A stretch of 8,493 nt of DNA from Acidobacteriota bacterium (GTDB taxonomy: Bacteria; Acidobacteriota; Terriglobia; UBA7540). How positions within the stretch are numbered: position 1 is the first letter of the stretch; every line of letters starts with the position of its first letter. The stretch is from contig PLWR01000399.1 of assembly GCA_003165615.1 (NCBI GenBank), positions 1-8,493 of the forward strand. The letters are read 5' to 3'. The notes beneath the pieces were generated by a model. That model made no database searches, was not told the origin of the DNA, and worked only from the letters and a program-made list of their open reading frames with translations. Positions 6,553 through 8,493 of this stretch are shown piece by piece. Both the position numbers and the translations under genes were made by a program.

Positions 6553-7686
6553 TCACTCGTCCCGCCGCGGCGGGGCACTCGTCACTTTCTCCCAAAACTC
6601 CGGGTCTTCCATGCCCAGCCGCCAGGCGGCGTATCCTCGCAGGTGATCGAGCCGCACCAGCTTGATTTTCTCGCGCAGGCTGCGGGCATCGTCAAACCAC
6701 GCGGTGCGCAGGGTATCGCCCTCTCGCATTTGGAACCACGCGGTGCGGAAGAGATCGTCCCAGTACCGATCGCTGCCAGGGTCTTCCAGGTAATGCTTCA
6801 GGTCCTTGTAAGCAAGGCTATGGGCCGTGGTGCCACCCGGGGATTCAACCCATTCGCGGCCATAGAAGGGGATGCCCAGCAGGAGCTTCGGTGCGGGCAC
6901 GCGGCCGACGGCGTAGCGGAGGGCCGCCTGCACCCAATCGTAACCCGCCACGGGGCCGGCCGGGGTCAAGGGAGTATGCTGATCATAGGCCATCAGCACC
7001 AGGAAGTCGGCAACGCGCCCGAGCCCGCGGTAATCGAAGGCCGCGCCCCACTCCCCGGTATGAAACCCTGGTGCCGAGCTGTCGGGAAAGGCATCGGAAA
7101 AACGCGGCACTACCGCGACGCTCAGCAGGCGATGGTCATGGTGCAACCGCGCCTCCACGCGCCCCACGAACCGTGTGTACGCTGGCTCGTCGGCGGGGTC
7201 GAGACCTTCGAAATCGAGTTGCCATCCCACGTATTGATCGCGCTCGGCAAGCTGCGCCAGGGACTTTGCCGCAAGTTCCTGCGCCTGGGCATTGTGCAAC
7301 AGGGCGTGCGCCGTCGAGCGGTCAAAACCGGGATTCGTTACCAAGGGCATGAGGGGCAATCCGGCGCGCTGCGTTGCGTCCAAAACCCCGGCGGGAAGCT
7401 GGCCGTGCAGCACCCCCGAGCGGTCAAGCCCATAGCATTGCGGAGCCAGCACGGTCATGGCGCCCGAGTGCGCCTGGAGCGATGCCAGCCCCAATGAGTC
7501 GTCGGAGTAATAGAACATCGCCAGTGGGCTCGCATTCAGCACTCGCCCCCGCGCCTTCGCCAGGGCAGCCTGCGCCGCGGCTTTGGCGGAGGCAGGCGGC
7601 ACGGGGCGCCGCGCCTTGGGCGCTCCCCACGCCGTTACCGCAACCGCCAGCAAGATGAGTTGGTAGAGGGGGATTTTGAGTGCCAT
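6553..7686 (-). CDS. exported GH18 chitinase-like / spore-germination-type hydrolase
   Basis: The 377-residue product is a GH18 barrel enzyme expected to act on beta-1,4-linked GlcNAc-containing glycans. A Sec signal (MALKIPLYQLILLAVAVTAW, cut near GA-PK) precedes an Ala/Pro-rich linker. The catalytic strand reads YVGWQLDFEGLD: Glu160 is the proton donor and Asp158 the neighbour that orients the N-acetyl group, while the two earlier aspartates of the usual DxxDxDxE are Val and Gln. MAYDQH (about 232-237) and a late AAWRLG tryptophan (about 355) are further GH18 landmarks. The layout resembles the YaaH/SleL branch but without LysM domains. I chose the ATG at 7686 because it starts the signal peptide, although no Shine-Dalgarno precedes it. 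The frame stays open upstream through the heptamer repeats, including an ATG at 7812 overlapping the permease stop; those extra residues would be repeat translation. Confidence 0.8.
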   Translation of the reverse strand: MALKIPLYQLILLAVAVTAWGAPKARRPVPPASAKAAAQAALAKARGRVLNASPLAMFYYSDDSLGLASLQAHSGAMTVLAPQCYGLDRSGVLHGQLPAGVLDATQRAGLPLMPLVTNPGFDRSTAHALLHNAQAQELAAKSLAQLAERDQYVGWQLDFEGLDPADEPAYTRFVGRVEARLHHDHRLLSVAVVPRFSDAFPDSSAPGFHTGEWGAAFDYRGLGRVADFLVLMAYDQHTPLTPAGPVAGYDWVQAALRYAVGRVPAPKLLLGIPFYGREWVESPGGTTAHSLAYKDLKHYLEDPGSDRYWDDLFRTAWFQMREGDTLRTAWFDDARSLREKIKLVRLDHLRGYAAWRLGMEDPEFWEKVTSAPPRRDE

Positions 7687-7692
7687 GGGTTT

Positions 7693-7723
7693 GGAAACTC
7701 GAAACTGGAAACTCGAAAATCGA
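7693..7723 (+). repeat. heptamer array, short arm (four units)
   Basis: On the plus strand four head-to-tail heptamers read GGAAACT, CGAAACT, GGAAACT, CGAAAAT, followed by CGA. The array starts 6 bp upstream of the GH18 start codon, occupying the place of its ribosome site. Its orientation is opposite to the longer array at 7742-7807, so the two can pair as an imperfect hairpin. Confidence 0.75.
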
Positions 7724-7741
7724 TGGCCAGTGGGGGATCTA

Positions 7742-7807
7742 CGAGTTTCGGTTTTCGAATTTCGAGTTTCGATCTTCAAGTTTCGATCTTCGAGTTTCGA
7801 TTTTCGA
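7742..7807 (-). repeat. heptamer array, long arm (nine units)
   Basis: On the minus strand nine consecutive heptamers of the pattern TCGAARN run without a break in register from 7807 to 7745, followed by a partial TCG. Variant units include TCGAAAA, TCGAAAC, TCGAAGA, TTGAAGA and CCGAAAC. The array begins 2 bp beyond the base where the permease stop codon starts. Heptanucleotide tandem repeats between genes are known in other bacteria, for example STRR sequences of heterocystous cyanobacteria; the motif here is different. Confidence 0.8.
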
Positions 7808-7808
7808 T

Positions 7809-8493
7809 TCATGAAGAATGACGAACCCATGCTTTCCAGATCCAGTATGCGGGAATGCCGCTGCCCACCAGCACAACTCCCCACAGAGAGTCGGCGCGCT
7901 GCTGCCAGAATGTATTCACCAGCAGGCAGACCGAGAGAATAACAAAAAGCGCGGGTACCACGGGATATCCCCAGGTCCGATAGGGGCGCGGCAAGTCAGG
8001 CTCCCGCCGGCGCAGCACAAAGACTCCGGCCGTACAGAGGGCGTAAAAGAGGAACTCGGAAAATATAACCTTGGTGTAGAGCGACTGATACTGCCCCGTC
8101 AGCGCGAACAATCCCGCGATGATGGCCTGCCCCACGAGCGCCACCGCGGGTGTGTGGAAGCGGGGATTTACCGTGGCCAACGAGGCTGGAAAAAGTCCGG
8201 CGCGGGCGGTGGCATAGGGTATTCTCGAGCCCGCCAGAATCGAGCCGTTGAGCGTGGCGAAAGTGGAAATCATTACGCCCACAGCTATGAACGCCCCGCC
8301 GGCATTGCCCAGGAAACGGCGCGCGGCGTCAGAGGCCACCGTGGTCGTGCCCACCACCTGGGAAGCGGGGAGCACATGAAAGTAAGCGAGGTTGACCAGG
8401 ACATAGATGATGAGGACCAGCAGCGCCCCCCCAATCAACGCCCGGGGTACATTGCGTTGGGGATTTTTGACTTCGCCCGCCACCATGCTGAGA
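7809..8493 (-). CDS. APC-superfamily amino-acid permease, C-terminal half (partial)
   Basis: The gene runs off the right edge, and the frame is still open at the last base. About 227 residues are visible, roughly half of a 12-helix permease. The visible part opens with AGEVKNPQRNVPRAL, the conserved cytoplasmic loop before helix 7 of APC/LAT-type exchangers. About six hydrophobic segments follow: near 19-42, 65-87, 112-130, 140-159, 174-194 and 204-225. A PYRTWGYPVVP motif typical of the LAT/SteT-like branch precedes the fifth. The methionine at 8486 is internal and not the start. The protein would import or exchange amino acids at the inner membrane; substrate cannot be told. It lies 122 bp upstream of the GH18 gene on the same strand, with the heptamer arrays between, so co-transcription is possible but not shown. 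Confidence 0.85.
   Translation of the reverse strand, partial: LSMVAGEVKNPQRNVPRALIGGALLVLIIYVLVNLAYFHVLPASQVVGTTTVASDAARRFLGNAGGAFIAVGVMISTFATLNGSILAGSRIPYATARAGLFPASLATVNPRFHTPAVALVGQAIIAGLFALTGQYQSLYTKVIFSEFLFYALCTAGVFVLRRREPDLPRPYRTWGYPVVPALFVILSVCLLVNTFWQQRADSLWGVVLVGSGIPAYWIWKAWVRHSS

Noticed and set aside
6358..7497. 379-codon open frame on the plus strand antisense to GH18 and the start of GH84
   Set aside because: It crosses two genes on the other strand, has low-complexity composition and no motifs.
7687..7884. N-terminal extension of GH18 through the heptamer array, including an ATG at 7812 overlapping the permease stop
   Set aside because: The added residues are a translation of the DNA repeat and would bury the signal peptide more than 40 residues inside the protein. 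The ATG at 7686 is preferred, though its lack of a Shine-Dalgarno leaves some doubt.

Overview
The window is a chromosomal stretch of fairly GC-rich bacterial DNA dominated by exported glycoside hydrolases. The gene style (Sec/Tat-type leaders, a distant clan GH-D hydrolase, a GH84 enzyme with a C-terminal sugar-binding module, a spore-germination-like GH18, and heptamer repeats between genes) fits a free-living polysaccharide-degrading lineage such as Acidobacteriota. No marker gene is present, so this assignment is only a guess; Verrucomicrobiota or Planctomycetota are not excluded.

Layout. Bases 1-817 hold no convincing large gene and are rich in small repeats. They contain a hairpin (63-87), a possible 49-codon ORF on the minus strand (97-246) carrying two identical palindromes 42 bp apart, and two copies of a three-stem structured repeat (315-368 and 382-462). 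The second copy seems to carry a short REP-like insert in a hairpin loop. Four degenerate copies of a CCCACGATG-type direct repeat follow (511-775). Bases 818-3067 (minus) encode an exported clan GH-D (alpha-galactosidase-like) hydrolase with a good promoter and Shine-Dalgarno. A 370-bp divergent region separates it from a small exported protein of unknown function (3438-4010, plus).

Convergent to that gene, and all on the minus strand, comes an apparent transcription unit read from right to left. It starts with the C-terminal half of an APC-superfamily amino-acid permease (7809-8493, cut by the window edge). Next is a GH18 chitinase-like hydrolase (6553-7686), then a GH84 beta-N-acetylglucosaminidase (4065-6491). 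The gap between permease and GH18 is filled by two oppositely oriented heptanucleotide arrays.

Working together: GH18 and GH84 would be the endo- and exo-acting parts of an N-acetylglucosamine-glycan breakdown pathway outside the cytoplasm. Possible substrates are chitin fragments, peptidoglycan-type glycans or glycoproteins. The GH-D enzyme would add removal of alpha-linked galactose-type residues. No SusC/SusD pair, regulator gene or GlcNAc catabolic enzyme is visible, so this is a loose glycan-foraging cluster and not a classical polysaccharide utilisation locus. I see no tRNA, rRNA, CRISPR or transposase gene.
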